From contig JADYUL010000002.1 of assembly GCA_021531795.1 (NCBI GenBank), positions 1 through 64,000 of the forward strand: a stretch of DNA of 64,000 nucleotides. Direction: 5' to 3'. Position numbers and translations under genes: made by a program. Source of the stretch: Lacrimispora saccharolytica. GTDB lineage: Bacteria > Bacillota > Clostridia > Lachnospirales > Lachnospiraceae. Under the pieces are notes generated by a model that saw nothing but the letters and a program-made list of their open reading frames with translations, ran no database searches and had not been told where the DNA came from. Every line of letters starts with the position of its first letter. Within the stretch, counting starts at the first letter, position 1. Below are positions 1-8,008 of the stretch, one piece after another.

Positions 1-39
1 GCCTTAGAGGATTTGGATGATCTGCTGTTTGGGTGGTAA
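1..39 (+). CDS. C-terminal tail of an unidentified protein (partial)
   Basis: The first 39 bases read in frame as ALEDLDDLLFGW followed by TAA. This acidic, leucine-rich tail could be the end of a gene that begins before the window. Twelve residues are too few to name a family, and a chance open frame cannot be excluded. Confidence 0.25.
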   Translation, partial: ALEDLDDLLFGW

Positions 40-113
40 AAACCGTTTTGAGTGAGAAAAAATCAGGAAGTTAAGATATTTCTTTATCAGGCATTGTGTT
101 TCCTCCTTTTTAT

Positions 114-156
114 ATACCCCAACAGGGTATTTATATTATATACCCCGAGAGGGTAT
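114..156. promoter_or_regulatory. Tandem CsoR/CstR-type operators
   Basis: Two near-identical dyads lie 26 bp apart: ATACCC-CAACA-GGGTAT at 114-130 and ATACCC-CGAGA-GGGTAT at 140-156. An ATACCC(n5)GGGTAT dyad is the known operator form of the CsoR/RcnR/CstR repressor family, which senses copper, nickel or persulfide. No such repressor is encoded in the window. On the minus strand the sites lie just upstream of an AAGGAGG ribosome-binding site at about 101-107. On the plus strand they lie 160 bp before the small Cys-rich gene at 318. Which side is controlled is unclear. Confidence 0.6.
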
Positions 157-160
157 ATAT

Positions 161-317
161 CAACAGAAGAAGTGCTATTTTATAATGAAAAAAACTTCAG
201 CATATGGAGGCTACAGCATATGAACGCATAACACATTGACATACTCTTATATAAAACTTTAATCTAAAGGAGAGAATCATTTACTGTTATAATTTGAATA
301 AATAAGAAGGAGTAACA
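161..317. other. Intergenic region with candidate promoter
   Basis: No convincing gene is visible here. A TTGACA box at 236-241 has only a poor -10 at the right distance. A better candidate is an extended -10 (TG-T-TATAAT, 285-293) that would start RNA near 300, just before the ribosome-binding site AAGGAG (about 308) of the gene at 318. Two stubs of 9-12 codons around 184-230 have no family resemblance. Confidence 0.4.
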
Positions 318-497
318 ATGGGTGATTGGATTGTAGGTGGAATTTTATTGATAATAATAGGAGCAGCAATTCGTTTCATATGGAAAGAAAAGAAAAAGGG
401 CAGACGATGTATCGGCTGCCCGGCTTCTGGTTATTGTTCAGGTAATTGCTGCAGTATAGAGAAAAAGAAGGTGGACAAAAGAGAAGAGAAAGATTAG
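318..497 (+). CDS. FeoB-associated-type Cys-rich small membrane protein
   Basis: This 59-residue protein is too short for usual ORF cut-offs. It starts with ATG behind AAGGAG. Residues 4-21 form one hydrophobic segment, followed by a basic stretch (KEKKKGRR) and a cysteine cluster (CIGCP, then YC and NCC), then a charged tail. This is the layout of the FeoB-associated Cys-rich membrane proteins that normally follow feoB, the ferrous iron transporter. No feoA or feoB is in the window, so the gene stands alone here, downstream of CsoR-type operators. A metal-binding role is inferred from the cysteines only. Its stop codon overlaps by a few bases the stop codon of the convergent gene that ends at 494. 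Confidence 0.7.
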   Translation: MGDWIVGGILLIIIGAAIRFIWKEKKKGRRCIGCPASGYCSGNCCSIEKKKVDKREEKD

Positions 498-1186
498 TTG
501 TGCTGAAGCTTATTATCATCTACGTCCTTAAGCTTGGCAGCCTGATTTTTCCACTTCTTGATAGGTGCTTTTTTCCACATACCGATTATCCAGGCGATAC
601 TGAATATGGTAATGAAGATTCCTATAATAGGAATAAGTATCAGTGTAACGATACTGATTATTACCATAATAAGAGTACCGATGATATAGCCCGGAATAAC
701 TTTTCGGAAGTCATCTGTCTGGTAGTAAAAGCCTGTCTGTGTTCCTAAAATATTTCTGGACTTGCTTGTGTTAAGCTTCGGTCCGTAAAGAGCTCTGTTT
801 TGCTGCCAGCCATCTTCCCCGGTCTGATTATAGTAATGAATAGTTGTATGAATATCACCACTGTCGTCACTGAAGTCGGGCTGACCTGTCGACTCATCCA
901 CCGGAATGCCTTCCATGCCGGCGTCGGCGGCGCGAGCCTCTTCAATACGGGCAACCTCTTCCATACGCTCAGCCTCGATTTTATCCGCTTTTCTATACAA
1001 CAGATAAGATACAAGGAAGAATAACATCGGCACAGGCAACAGAATAATGAAGGCGCCAATGCTTCCACTTTCTCCAAAGTTCTCATAGAATACTCTAAGC
1101 AGACACAGCAGAATACCGCCACCACCACATGCGATAACGGTTGCAGGAACCCTAAGCCTTGATCTGTATTTTTTTGGTATATTCAT
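494..1186 (-). CDS. Membrane protein of unknown function
   Basis: The protein has 230 residues and starts with ATG preceded by GGGAGGG at 5 bp spacing. Two hydrophobic helices lie near the N-terminus (about 13-31 and 40-62). They are followed by a charged helix rich in Glu/Ala/Arg (68-90), an acidic soluble middle part, and a long hydrophobic region (about 165-205) that can hold two more helices. The tail is lysine-rich (KKAPIKKWKNQ), which suggests a cytoplasmic end. I do not recognise the family. It stands alone on the minus strand, tail to tail with the small Cys-rich gene, and diverges from the ArsC-like gene. An A/T-rich gap carries its promoter region (about 1190-1260). Confidence 0.6.
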   Translation of the reverse strand: MNIPKKYRSRLRVPATVIACGGGGILLCLLRVFYENFGESGSIGAFIILLPVPMLFFLVSYLLYRKADKIEAERMEEVARIEEARAADAGMEGIPVDESTGQPDFSDDSGDIHTTIHYYNQTGEDGWQQNRALYGPKLNTSKSRNILGTQTGFYYQTDDFRKVIPGYIIGTLIMVIISIVTLILIPIIGIFITIFSIAWIIGMWKKAPIKKWKNQAAKLKDVDDNKLQHN

Positions 1187-1414
1187 CGTATCCCTCCCTT
1201 GTATATATATACATTAAGTATAGGTTTCTTTCCATATATTTGCAACGAGATATGTTTAATAAAGAATACGCTTGGTTCATTTGGTTTGATTAGTATTTGA
1301 GTAGATTTTCTCATGACGGTATTATATATTAAATACAAGAAAGAGAAGGCAATTGTTGGTGATAGTTATGTCCGGACAAGGATAGAACAAATATATATCA
1401 TGGAGGTGAAAACT

Positions 1415-1765
1415 ATGCTTTTATTATTGTATCCCCGATGTACTACCTGTCAGAAGGCGAAGAAATGGCTTGATGACAATCATGTGGAATACACAGAGCG
1501 TCATATTGTGGAGGATAATCCGACCTATGAGGAGCTTAGGGAGTGGTATTCGCAAAGCGAACTTCCGATTAAGAAGTTCTTCAATACCAGTGGACTTAGG
1601 TACAAGGAACTCAATCTTAAGGACAAGATTCCGACCATGACAGAGGATGAACTGCTCAAGCTTCTGGCTACTGACGGAATGCTTGTAAAAAGACCATTTG
1701 TTGTAAATGGGGATAGGATTTTAACCGGTTTCAAGGAAAAAGAGTGGTCGGACGCACTATTATAG
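1415..1765 (+). CDS. ArsC/Spx-family thioredoxin-fold protein
   Basis: This is a 116-residue protein with a thioredoxin-like fold of the arsenate reductase/Spx/YffB family. The N-terminus reads LLLYPRCTTCQKAKKWL, with a CxxC pair in the usual CxTC position. Later come the family's LPIKKFFNTSG segment and GMLVKRPFVV, where Arg-Pro is the conserved RP motif. The reading frame opens further upstream at 1313, but the start at 1415 is preferred because GGAGG lies just before it and the protein then has the normal family length. It could be an Spx-like RNA polymerase-binding regulator or a glutaredoxin-type reductase; sequence alone does not decide. A perfect hairpin terminator lies about 105 bp downstream. 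Confidence 0.85.
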   Translation: MLLLLYPRCTTCQKAKKWLDDNHVEYTERHIVEDNPTYEELREWYSQSELPIKKFFNTSGLRYKELNLKDKIPTMTEDELLKLLATDGMLVKRPFVVNGDRILTGFKEKEWSDALL

Positions 1766-1826
1766 TGCATTTTAGACAAAAATAAATATAAATATATGTG
1801 CAAAAGAACGAAAACTGAACAATCGG

Positions 1827-1855
1827 TTGCGCCACAGACTTTGATAGTGTATAAT
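1827..1855 (+). promoter_or_regulatory. Candidate sigma-A promoter upstream of a hairpin
   Basis: TTGCGC at 1827-1832 and TATAAT at 1850-1855 are separated by 17 bp. RNA would start near 1862 and run at once into the hairpin at 1871-1906. Either the promoter makes only a short RNA, or the hairpin attenuates transcription of the galactanase gene. Confidence 0.5.
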
Positions 1856-1870
1856 TCCAGACAAAGAAGA

Positions 1871-1906
1871 TATATTGCAGTTATTTACGGCTGCAATATA
1901 TTTTTT
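1871..1906 (+). terminator. Intrinsic terminator or attenuator hairpin
   Basis: A perfect 10-bp stem (TATATTGCAG with CTGCAATATA), a 10-nt loop and six T residues form a good Rho-independent terminator. It can end the ArsC-like transcript. It also sits between a consensus-like promoter and the galactanase gene. Confidence 0.75.
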
Positions 1907-1914
1907 ACCCGATA

Positions 1915-1930
1915 GCGCAAACGGTTGCGC
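1915..1930. promoter_or_regulatory. LacI-family-like operator
   Basis: GCGCAAACGGTTGCGC is a near-perfect dyad with a central CG, the form bound by LacI/GalR-family sugar regulators such as MalR-type proteins. CGGTTGCGC also occurs at 1824-1832, and related GTTGCGT/TTTGCGC segments follow at 1945-1975. The site lies about 110 bp before the galactanase start. The regulator itself is not in the window. Confidence 0.5.
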
Positions 1931-2036
1931 AACATATTGAGGCAGTTGCGTGGATTTGTTGTTCAGTTTGCGCAGAGAGAAGATAAATATATATCGGGTT
2001 GCAGTTATTCTTATACTTTTTAGGAAGGAGTAGGTT

Positions 2037-5000
2037 ATGAATTCACCTATGAATCGATTAAGAAGCAGTAAACTGAGAGCATTCAGAACTATTCTTGGTC
2101 TTATGCTGTCATTCATTCTTGCTTTCAGCGGAATTATCCCAAGCGGAATGAGTTTTGTTAATGCACAAGAGGGTACCACCAGTAGCGGTGGAACATTGTA
2201 CATCTACAATGATACAGATAACTATACCCCGGTTATTATAGCGAATAAGTGGGGATGTGTTTCGTTCTCAGATCCTTTGGTTGACAATGTTTGGGATATA
2301 GATCATGCTGCATATATTTTTACTAAAGAAGAAAACAGTAATTGGTGGACAATAAATTATACATTAAACAGTTCAGCCACAGGATATAAGTACGGTATAT
2401 ATTTTGTTGCTTCTGAGAATGCCAATGCTGAAAATCTTATGAGTAATCTTCCTGATGGAGCATCAATTTGGCAGAACAATTGGGGAGGAATAAATTCTGA
2501 CCCAATGTATTCTGCATTGTCTTCGGGAAAGAGTTTCTTGAAAGATGGTATATATTATAATGCGGAAGATGCAGGATATACATCAAGTAGTGAGGCTGAA
2601 CCTACTCCCACACCTGAACCTACACCGGGTAGTTCTGAAGGAATTGAATCGGTCATATTGAATTTCTATTCAGAATCTCAGATATATGTTGTTCATTGTG
2701 ACGATTCTGATGATTTCGATACTACACTAATTACTCCGGATAAAGACGTGAAAATATGGAACAAAAATGCTTTTGCTTTTAGTTCATTGGGCTCGAATTG
2801 GTGGACAATTAAATTGCCAAATCCTAGTGGTAAGAGTTTTGATATTTGTACTGCTAATGAAACTTGGATAGTAAAGTTTACGGATTCAGGAGAAACTTCT
2901 GGTTCTTGGCGTAATTTCATTACCAAACCATATTACAAGGATGCGGTATTCTATGAGTCTGCACCTGGTATGAAGACTATTGAGGATCTGAGTTTACTTA
3001 TTAATGAGGTTAGTGTCTTAAGTGCAGAGAGTTATACAAGTGAGTCCTTCGCGCTTTTGACAGAGAAGTTGACGATAGCTAAGGCATTATCAGAAAAAAA
3101 TGATGTGTTTGAAATAACTGCTGCATATGAAGAACTGCTTGCTGCGAAGAATAATCTTGTAACTAATACAGTTGTTCAGGATGAGATTAATGTGCCTACG
3201 CTTAATCTGCCTGAGGGTTTTGTGAAGGGTGTAGATGTGTCTTCATACCTTGCACTGAAGGCCAGTGGTGTAAAGTATTATGATTATGAAGGAAAAGAGT
3301 TGGATGATGCGGGATTCTTTAGATTCCTCAAAGATTGTGGTGTTAATTATATAAGAATAAGAGTATGGAATAATCCGTACGATGAAAATAATAATGGTTT
3401 TGGTGGTGGTAATAATGACCTTGCTAAGGCAGTTACCATGGGTAAGCTTGCAACAGATGCCGGTATGAGGGTAATGATTGATTTCCATTATTCTGATTTC
3501 TGGACTGATCCGGGCAAGCAGAAGAGCCCGAGAGCCTGGGAAGGAATGTCAATTGAGGATAAGGCAACAGCTTTATACGATTTTACTAAATCATCGCTCC
3601 AGACCCTAAAGGATAGTGGCGTTGATGTCGGTATGGTTCAGGTCGGTAACGAGACAAATAATGGAATTGCCGGTGAAACAGATTTTACTAATAGGTGTAG
3701 GCTTTTTAGCAGTGGAAGTAAGGCTGTAAGAGAGGTTTTCTCATCTGCTAAGGTTGTGCTTCATTTTACAGACCCGGGAAAGGTAGACTATTCAACTGTA
3801 GCTTCTAAGCTTAATGATAACGAGGTTGATTATGATGTATTTGCTTCATCATATTATCCTTTCTGGCATGGCTCACTTGATAATCTTAAGGCTAATCTAA
3901 ATAAGGTTGCCACTAATTACAATAAGGAAGTGATTGTTGCAGAGACTTCATATCTTGTGACGGATGAAGATTATGATGGTCATGAAAATTATGCACCTAA
4001 GAGTGGCCAGTCACTACCATATACTTCTTCGGTTCAGGGTCAGGTTGATTCTGTGACTGATATTATGAAGACAGTTAGCGAAGTTGATAGTGGCAAGGGT
4101 ATCGGTGTTATGTATTGGGAGCCTGCATGGATTGGTGTAGGTAATGCATACAATGATGACGGCAGTCTAAGTGAAGAGAAGCTTGCTGCAAATAGGGCTT
4201 TGTGGGAGAGAGACGGTTCAGGATGGGCATCCAGTTATTCTGCCGCATATGATCCTGATGATGCCGGAAAGTGGTATGGCGGATGTGCTGTTGATAACCA
4301 GGGTATGTTCGATAATACAGGTCACCCTCTTGCATCATTAAGGCTGTTTGGATTAGTTGGAACCGGAGCTACAGCTGAACGCAAAGCTCTGTCTGTTACA
4401 AAGAGTCAGAGAAAAGAATATGCCATTAATGCAAAGGTTGATTATCCCGAAACGGTAACGGTATTCTTCAATGACAGAACAACAGAGAATGTAACTGTTG
4501 AATGGTCAGAGGATGCTAAGGACAAGGTGATTACGAGTAAATCGGGAACATATACAGTAAATGGTACGGTTACTGTAGGAGATCAGGTATTTAGTACAGA
4601 GTATATCATCGTAATTATGCCTGAGAATCTGATAGCACAGGGAAGCTTTGATGGTGAAACGGGAGATATTAATATTACGTATAACACTGACAATACTGGT
4701 TACACAGATTACACTACTCAAGATGCATTGGAAGGAAACTGCTTACATTTCTGGAGTGAATCTGCAATGGACTTCACTGTGTCGACAGAAGTCGAAGCTA
4801 AGACAAAGGGATATTATTATTCAACAGTAGCACTTCAGGGTGGAGTGGAAGAAGATGCTAAGATATCGCTTTCAATAAGCAACGGTTCTGATTCATCGAC
4901 AGATTCCGATAAGACATTTATGGGTTGGTGTTCATGGCAGAGTCCTAAGACTGACATGATATATGTCGATAAGGGTGATACAATTAAGGTCAGTCTAAAT

Positions 5001-6248
5001 ATAAAAGCATCACCTAATTCATGGGGAACAATTGATAACCTCACTCTTTACGGACCATATTGTAATGACAAGGAGAATATCCATAAGATTGTGATTGATA
5101 AGGCAGTTGAGCCGACCACAACCACGACAGGACTTACAGAAGGTAGTCATTGCGAACTCTGCGGTGAGATTTTTGTGGCTCAGACTGTTGTAGATAAGCT
5201 TGCAAATCCGGGAGAAAGTTCGTCAGGTAGCTCCAATTCGGGAAGCAGTTCATCAGGCAGCTCCGGATCGGAAAACAGTTCGTCAGATGATTCTGACTCA
5301 GGCAGTTCATCCGACACCTCAGTTACAGCTAATAAAAATACGACTGCGGGTAAAGAAACAGTCGGAAATGTCAACATCCTGCCTAATAATCCAGATGTAA
5401 CCGCTACAGGTATTGCAGGTACAAATATAGCAAAAGTGACAAACGGTAATGAGTCATTGGACGATGCAAATGCAGATAATTCAAATAATATGAATAATGC
5501 AAGCGCAAACGAGACTGTCACCAAGATCACTGAGAAGATAAAGGAGCTTCTGCCCAAGGAAATTAAAGAGGTTGTTACTGTTGCAGTGAACAACATAAAG
5601 GTTGAGTCAAATATTAATGACAAGATTGGTGCTGCAATCTTCGGCGACAAGTGGACGGAGATCAGCAATGATACACGAACTAAGGTTGACCTGAATATCA
5701 ATTGTAACAACACGGATATAACCAAGGTAGACAAGCAGGTGATTAAGGACATCAGCAACCTTGCCGGCGAAAAGTTTGGCGATAATGTCAACATGGTGCT
5801 TCTTGATATCGACGTTGAGGCAATTGCCGGTGACCTGAAGAATCAGGTTCATGATGCAGGTGAGGAACTGACAATCACAATTCAGGTTCCTGACGAGATT
5901 AGGAAGGGCGAGAATGCCAACCGCCGTTACGAGATGATTCGATTCCACGAGGGCCGAGGTGTGGAACTTCTGACAAATACCAAGTACGACTACAAGACCG
6001 GTAAGCTCACCATCTACTCACAGTATTTCTCGACCTATGCGATTGTCTATACCGACAACGAGGAGGTGCCAGAAACTGTGGCAAAAGCGCCCACAACTGA
6101 GACAACAGACAGCAATGAAGTGATGCTTTCGGCGGAGAACAGCGTCAATTCTTCGGACAGTGTTGTACTGACCTGGGTATTTGCGTTGATTTCTATTGCG
6201 ATTTTAGTCTGTGGAGCTTTATTGATAATAAAGAAGAGAAGAAATTAA
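2037..6248 (+). CDS. Multimodular cell-surface GH53 endo-beta-1,4-galactanase
   Basis: This 1403-residue enzyme is predicted to cut beta-1,4-galactan, the galactose side chains of pectin, outside the cell. A signal peptide (cut near VNA|QEG, residue 43) is followed by two related aromatic-rich modules (about 52-180 and 205-310) joined by a Pro-Thr linker; each carries an NWWTI motif and may bind carbohydrate. The GH53 barrel covers about 390-775. VGNET gives the acid/base Glu539 and VIVAETSY the nucleophile Glu636. An Ig-like module (about 785-862), a CBM61-like module (about 864-1008), a CxxC module (near 1040) and a Ser/Gly/Asp linker (1060-1095) follow. A C-terminal module ends in FSTYAIVYTD, then one membrane helix and KKRRN. 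No LPXTG sorting signal is present, so anchoring is by the helix. AAGGAG precedes the ATG. Non-catalytic module names are tentative. Confidence 0.9.
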   Translation: MNSPMNRLRSSKLRAFRTILGLMLSFILAFSGIIPSGMSFVNAQEGTTSSGGTLYIYNDTDNYTPVIIANKWGCVSFSDPLVDNVWDIDHAAYIFTKEENSNWWTINYTLNSSATGYKYGIYFVASENANAENLMSNLPDGASIWQNNWGGINSDPMYSALSSGKSFLKDGIYYNAEDAGYTSSSEAEPTPTPEPTPGSSEGIESVILNFYSESQIYVVHCDDSDDFDTTLITPDKDVKIWNKNAFAFSSLGSNWWTIKLPNPSGKSFDICTANETWIVKFTDSGETSGSWRNFITKPYYKDAVFYESAPGMKTIEDLSLLINEVSVLSAESYTSESFALLTEKLTIAKALSEKNDVFEITAAYEELLAAKNNLVTNTVVQDEINVPTLNLPEGFVKGVDVSSYLALKASGVKYYDYEGKELDDAGFFRFLKDCGVNYIRIRVWNNPYDENNNGFGGGNNDLAKAVTMGKLATDAGMRVMIDFHYSDFWTDPGKQKSPRAWEGMSIEDKATALYDFTKSSLQTLKDSGVDVGMVQVGNETNNGIAGETDFTNRCRLFSSGSKAVREVFSSAKVVLHFTDPGKVDYSTVASKLNDNEVDYDVFASSYYPFWHGSLDNLKANLNKVATNYNKEVIVAETSYLVTDEDYDGHENYAPKSGQSLPYTSSVQGQVDSVTDIMKTVSEVDSGKGIGVMYWEPAWIGVGNAYNDDGSLSEEKLAANRALWERDGSGWASSYSAAYDPDDAGKWYGGCAVDNQGMFDNTGHPLASLRLFGLVGTGATAERKALSVTKSQRKEYAINAKVDYPETVTVFFNDRTTENVTVEWSEDAKDKVITSKSGTYTVNGTVTVGDQVFSTEYIIVIMPENLIAQGSFDGETGDINITYNTDNTGYTDYTTQDALEGNCLHFWSESAMDFTVSTEVEAKTKGYYYSTVALQGGVEEDAKISLSISNGSDSSTDSDKTFMGWCSWQSPKTDMIYVDKGDTIKVSLNIKASPNSWGTIDNLTLYGPYCNDKENIHKIVIDKAVEPTTTTTGLTEGSHCELCGEIFVAQTVVDKLANPGESSSGSSNSGSSSSGSSGSENSSSDDSDSGSSSDTSVTANKNTTAGKETVGNVNILPNNPDVTATGIAGTNIAKVTNGNESLDDANADNSNNMNNASANETVTKITEKIKELLPKEIKEVVTVAVNNIKVESNINDKIGAAIFGDKWTEISNDTRTKVDLNINCNNTDITKVDKQVIKDISNLAGEKFGDNVNMVLLDIDVEAIAGDLKNQVHDAGEELTITIQVPDEIRKGENANRRYEMIRFHEGRGVELLTNTKYDYKTGKLTIYSQYFSTYAIVYTDNEEVPETVAKAPTTETTDSNEVMLSAENSVNSSDSVVLTWVFALISIAILVCGALLIIKKRRN

Positions 6249-6272
6249 AAGAATATTTGATGGATTATTTTA

Positions 6273-6298
6273 CAGGCGTCCCCGGGGACGCCTGTTTT
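6273..6298 (+). terminator. Terminator after the galactanase gene
   Basis: An uninterrupted GC-rich palindrome (CAGGCGTCCCC/GGGGACGCCTG) is followed by TTTT. It lies 25 bp past the galactanase stop, between two convergent genes. Confidence 0.85.
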
Positions 6299-6311
6299 AG
6301 TATGAGCATAT

Positions 6312-7760
6312 CTAATAATTTGAGTTGATTGCTGCGATTAGTTCAGCACGATTACTGCAGTTGGTTTTCTTGAACAGGTTCTTCACGTGGAACTTAACTG
6401 TGTTGTATGAGATGAACAAATCATCTGCTATTTCTGTGTTGTTTCTGCCATCTACAATGAGTTTAAGAACTTCCATCTCACGAGCTGATAACTGATGCTG
6501 ACTTTGGAAATCCAGAAGCTTTTCTTCTAGAGTTCTAATACTTGGAACTGGTGCAATATAAAGCTTGCTGAACATATTAATAAATAAGAACATGGAAGCC
6601 ATGAAGGCGATAAAGCAGGTTGCGACAAGGATAATGGGATATTTGGTCAATGCAATTCCGAGTCCTGAACCGATTGCATCACCCAAACGACCAACCATTA
6701 GTCCGAGTGGAGCAAGATAAGTCAATTCACGCGCTTTTCCCGCCATATCGGCAAAAACTATAACGCGGTAGACGGTGTAGAAGCCGAAGAAGAGGTAGCT
6801 TAATATCCACAGAATGCCACGGCTGTTGAGCATGCTGCCGAGAGCAAGCATGGCAAAGGGTAGTACCAGGGGAGCGATACAGCATACGGAACCCCACTTG
6901 CGGCTGCGGTCGTTAATGATGCCTGCAATGATGAGGCCGACGGCGTAGAAGACTCGGGTAAACTCAAGACTGATGGATTCACCCATAACGTCGCTTAACG
7001 GGAAGTAAAAGCCCATGTTCTTGACGGAGCAGAGCAGGAATACAGTCAGGAGGGTTAGAAAGACAGGGCTGTCAATCAAGTCTTTGAGAGATTGAGATTG
7101 AGCGTCGGCAGTTTCGGTTGCGTCCTTTGAAACGTTTTGACCGGATGCTTTCAATAGTTCTGTATTTTGCGGCTGTGAACAGCATAGATAAACAGTAATT
7201 ATGGAAAGAACAGTGATGATAGCATAGATGATCAGAACGCGGTTATTCCTTAAAAAGTTATCACTTCCGATTGTGCTTATCAGATGAGAAAGGACTGTTC
7301 CGACTGCGTAGCCTATGGCAAATACGAGCGCACGCTTCTGTTGCGTTACGTGAGTGACGAGCAGTGTAAGATATACTCCGGCTACCAGACCGTGTGTGAT
7401 GTTCATAAGATAGCCGAGGATAAGTGTTAACACAGCGTTTGGAGAGAGGCATGCAGCAATAATTAGTGCAAGGTCTATTGACAGTATGACGATGCAACTG
7501 ATTGGTGAACTCTTCGTTGCTTTCTTAGTTACAATTGAGAAGATGAGTATTCCAAGTGCCTGGAAGAGGTAACCGATCACTTCTGTCAGTACATCAACAT
7601 TGGAAGCAGGAAAGAAGTCAACCAGGTGATACATCCAACTTAGATAACCTGCACCGGTGTAGAGGAAGCATAGGGCGATTAATACGCATACTATAATGGG
7701 ATTTATTGTGTGTGCATTTTTATTATATGTGGGGCTTGTGTTTGTGATTAATTTGGTCAT
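6312..7760 (-). CDS. Membrane-embedded LuxR-type transcription regulator (12-TM-like domain plus HTH)
   Basis: About 415 residues of regularly spaced hydrophobic segments, resembling an MFS-type transporter bundle of about 12 helices, are followed by a linker and a LuxR/GerE helix-turn-helix at the C-terminus (LSAREMEVLKLIVDG, then NTEIADDLFISYNTVKFHV). It should be a membrane-bound transcription factor that senses a signal through the transporter-like part. I place the start at 7760 because GGAG lies 6 bp before it; the frame opens 45 bp earlier at 7805 without a ribosome-binding site. No kinase or receiver domain is visible. The gene diverges from the secreted-protein gene at 8009, and a dyad in the shared gap is a candidate binding site, so it probably controls that gene, perhaps also the galactanase. 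Confidence 0.85.
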   Translation of the reverse strand: MTKLITNTSPTYNKNAHTINPIIVCVLIALCFLYTGAGYLSWMYHLVDFFPASNVDVLTEVIGYLFQALGILIFSIVTKKATKSSPISCIVILSIDLALIIAACLSPNAVLTLILGYLMNITHGLVAGVYLTLLVTHVTQQKRALVFAIGYAVGTVLSHLISTIGSDNFLRNNRVLIIYAIITVLSIITVYLCCSQPQNTELLKASGQNVSKDATETADAQSQSLKDLIDSPVFLTLLTVFLLCSVKNMGFYFPLSDVMGESISLEFTRVFYAVGLIIAGIINDRSRKWGSVCCIAPLVLPFAMLALGSMLNSRGILWILSYLFFGFYTVYRVIVFADMAGKARELTYLAPLGLMVGRLGDAIGSGLGIALTKYPIILVATCFIAFMASMFLFINMFSKLYIAPVPSIRTLEEKLLDFQSQHQLSAREMEVLKLIVDGRNNTEIADDLFISYNTVKFHVKNLFKKTNCSNRAELIAAINSNY

Positions 7761-7925
7761 ATATTGCTCCATATTTTGTATGTAATTATGAAATTGATTA
7801 TACATTGTTTTTTATTGCTGTTCAAAGCATAATGATAGCTTATTGGGCAGTTTTTCACACAGTGGTATAGATTGAACCAACGGATATTTGTATAGTTTGA
7901 AGTTGTTTGCCTGATATAAAGCAAC

Positions 7926-7960
7926 TACCCCAAAACTACCCTTACAAGTTGGGGTATAGT
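7926..7960 (+). promoter_or_regulatory. Dyad and -10 element before the secreted-protein gene
   Basis: TACCCCAA (7926-7933) and TTGGGGTA (7949-7956) form an 8-bp inverted repeat with a 15-bp spacer. A -10-like TATAGT (7955-7960) touches its right arm, and there is no good -35 box, as expected at an activator-dependent promoter. The neighbouring LuxR-type regulator is the obvious candidate to bind here. The rest of the 7761-8008 gap shows nothing else I can name. Confidence 0.45.
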
Positions 7961-8008
7961 TGATAAGATGTAGGAGTAATAATTTGCTTATTGTAGGGAG
8001 TGAATGCT

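Noticed and set aside
71-94. Minus-strand ATG behind a good AAGGAGG reads seven codons then stops
   Set aside because: Far too short to call. It could be the scar of a broken gene, but no homologous continuation was seen in the other frames to the window edge.
446-748. Open frame of 100 codons on the plus strand
   Set aside because: It lies antisense to the minus-strand membrane protein gene, starts inside the small Cys-rich gene, and its composition is not protein-like.
5180-5794. Minus-strand open frame of 204 codons
   Set aside because: It mirrors the Ser/Asp-rich linker and C-terminal module of the galactanase and has no ribosome-binding site.
2037-6248. Search for a sortase signal at the C-terminus of the galactanase
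   Set aside because: No LPXTG or near variant precedes the final hydrophobic helix.
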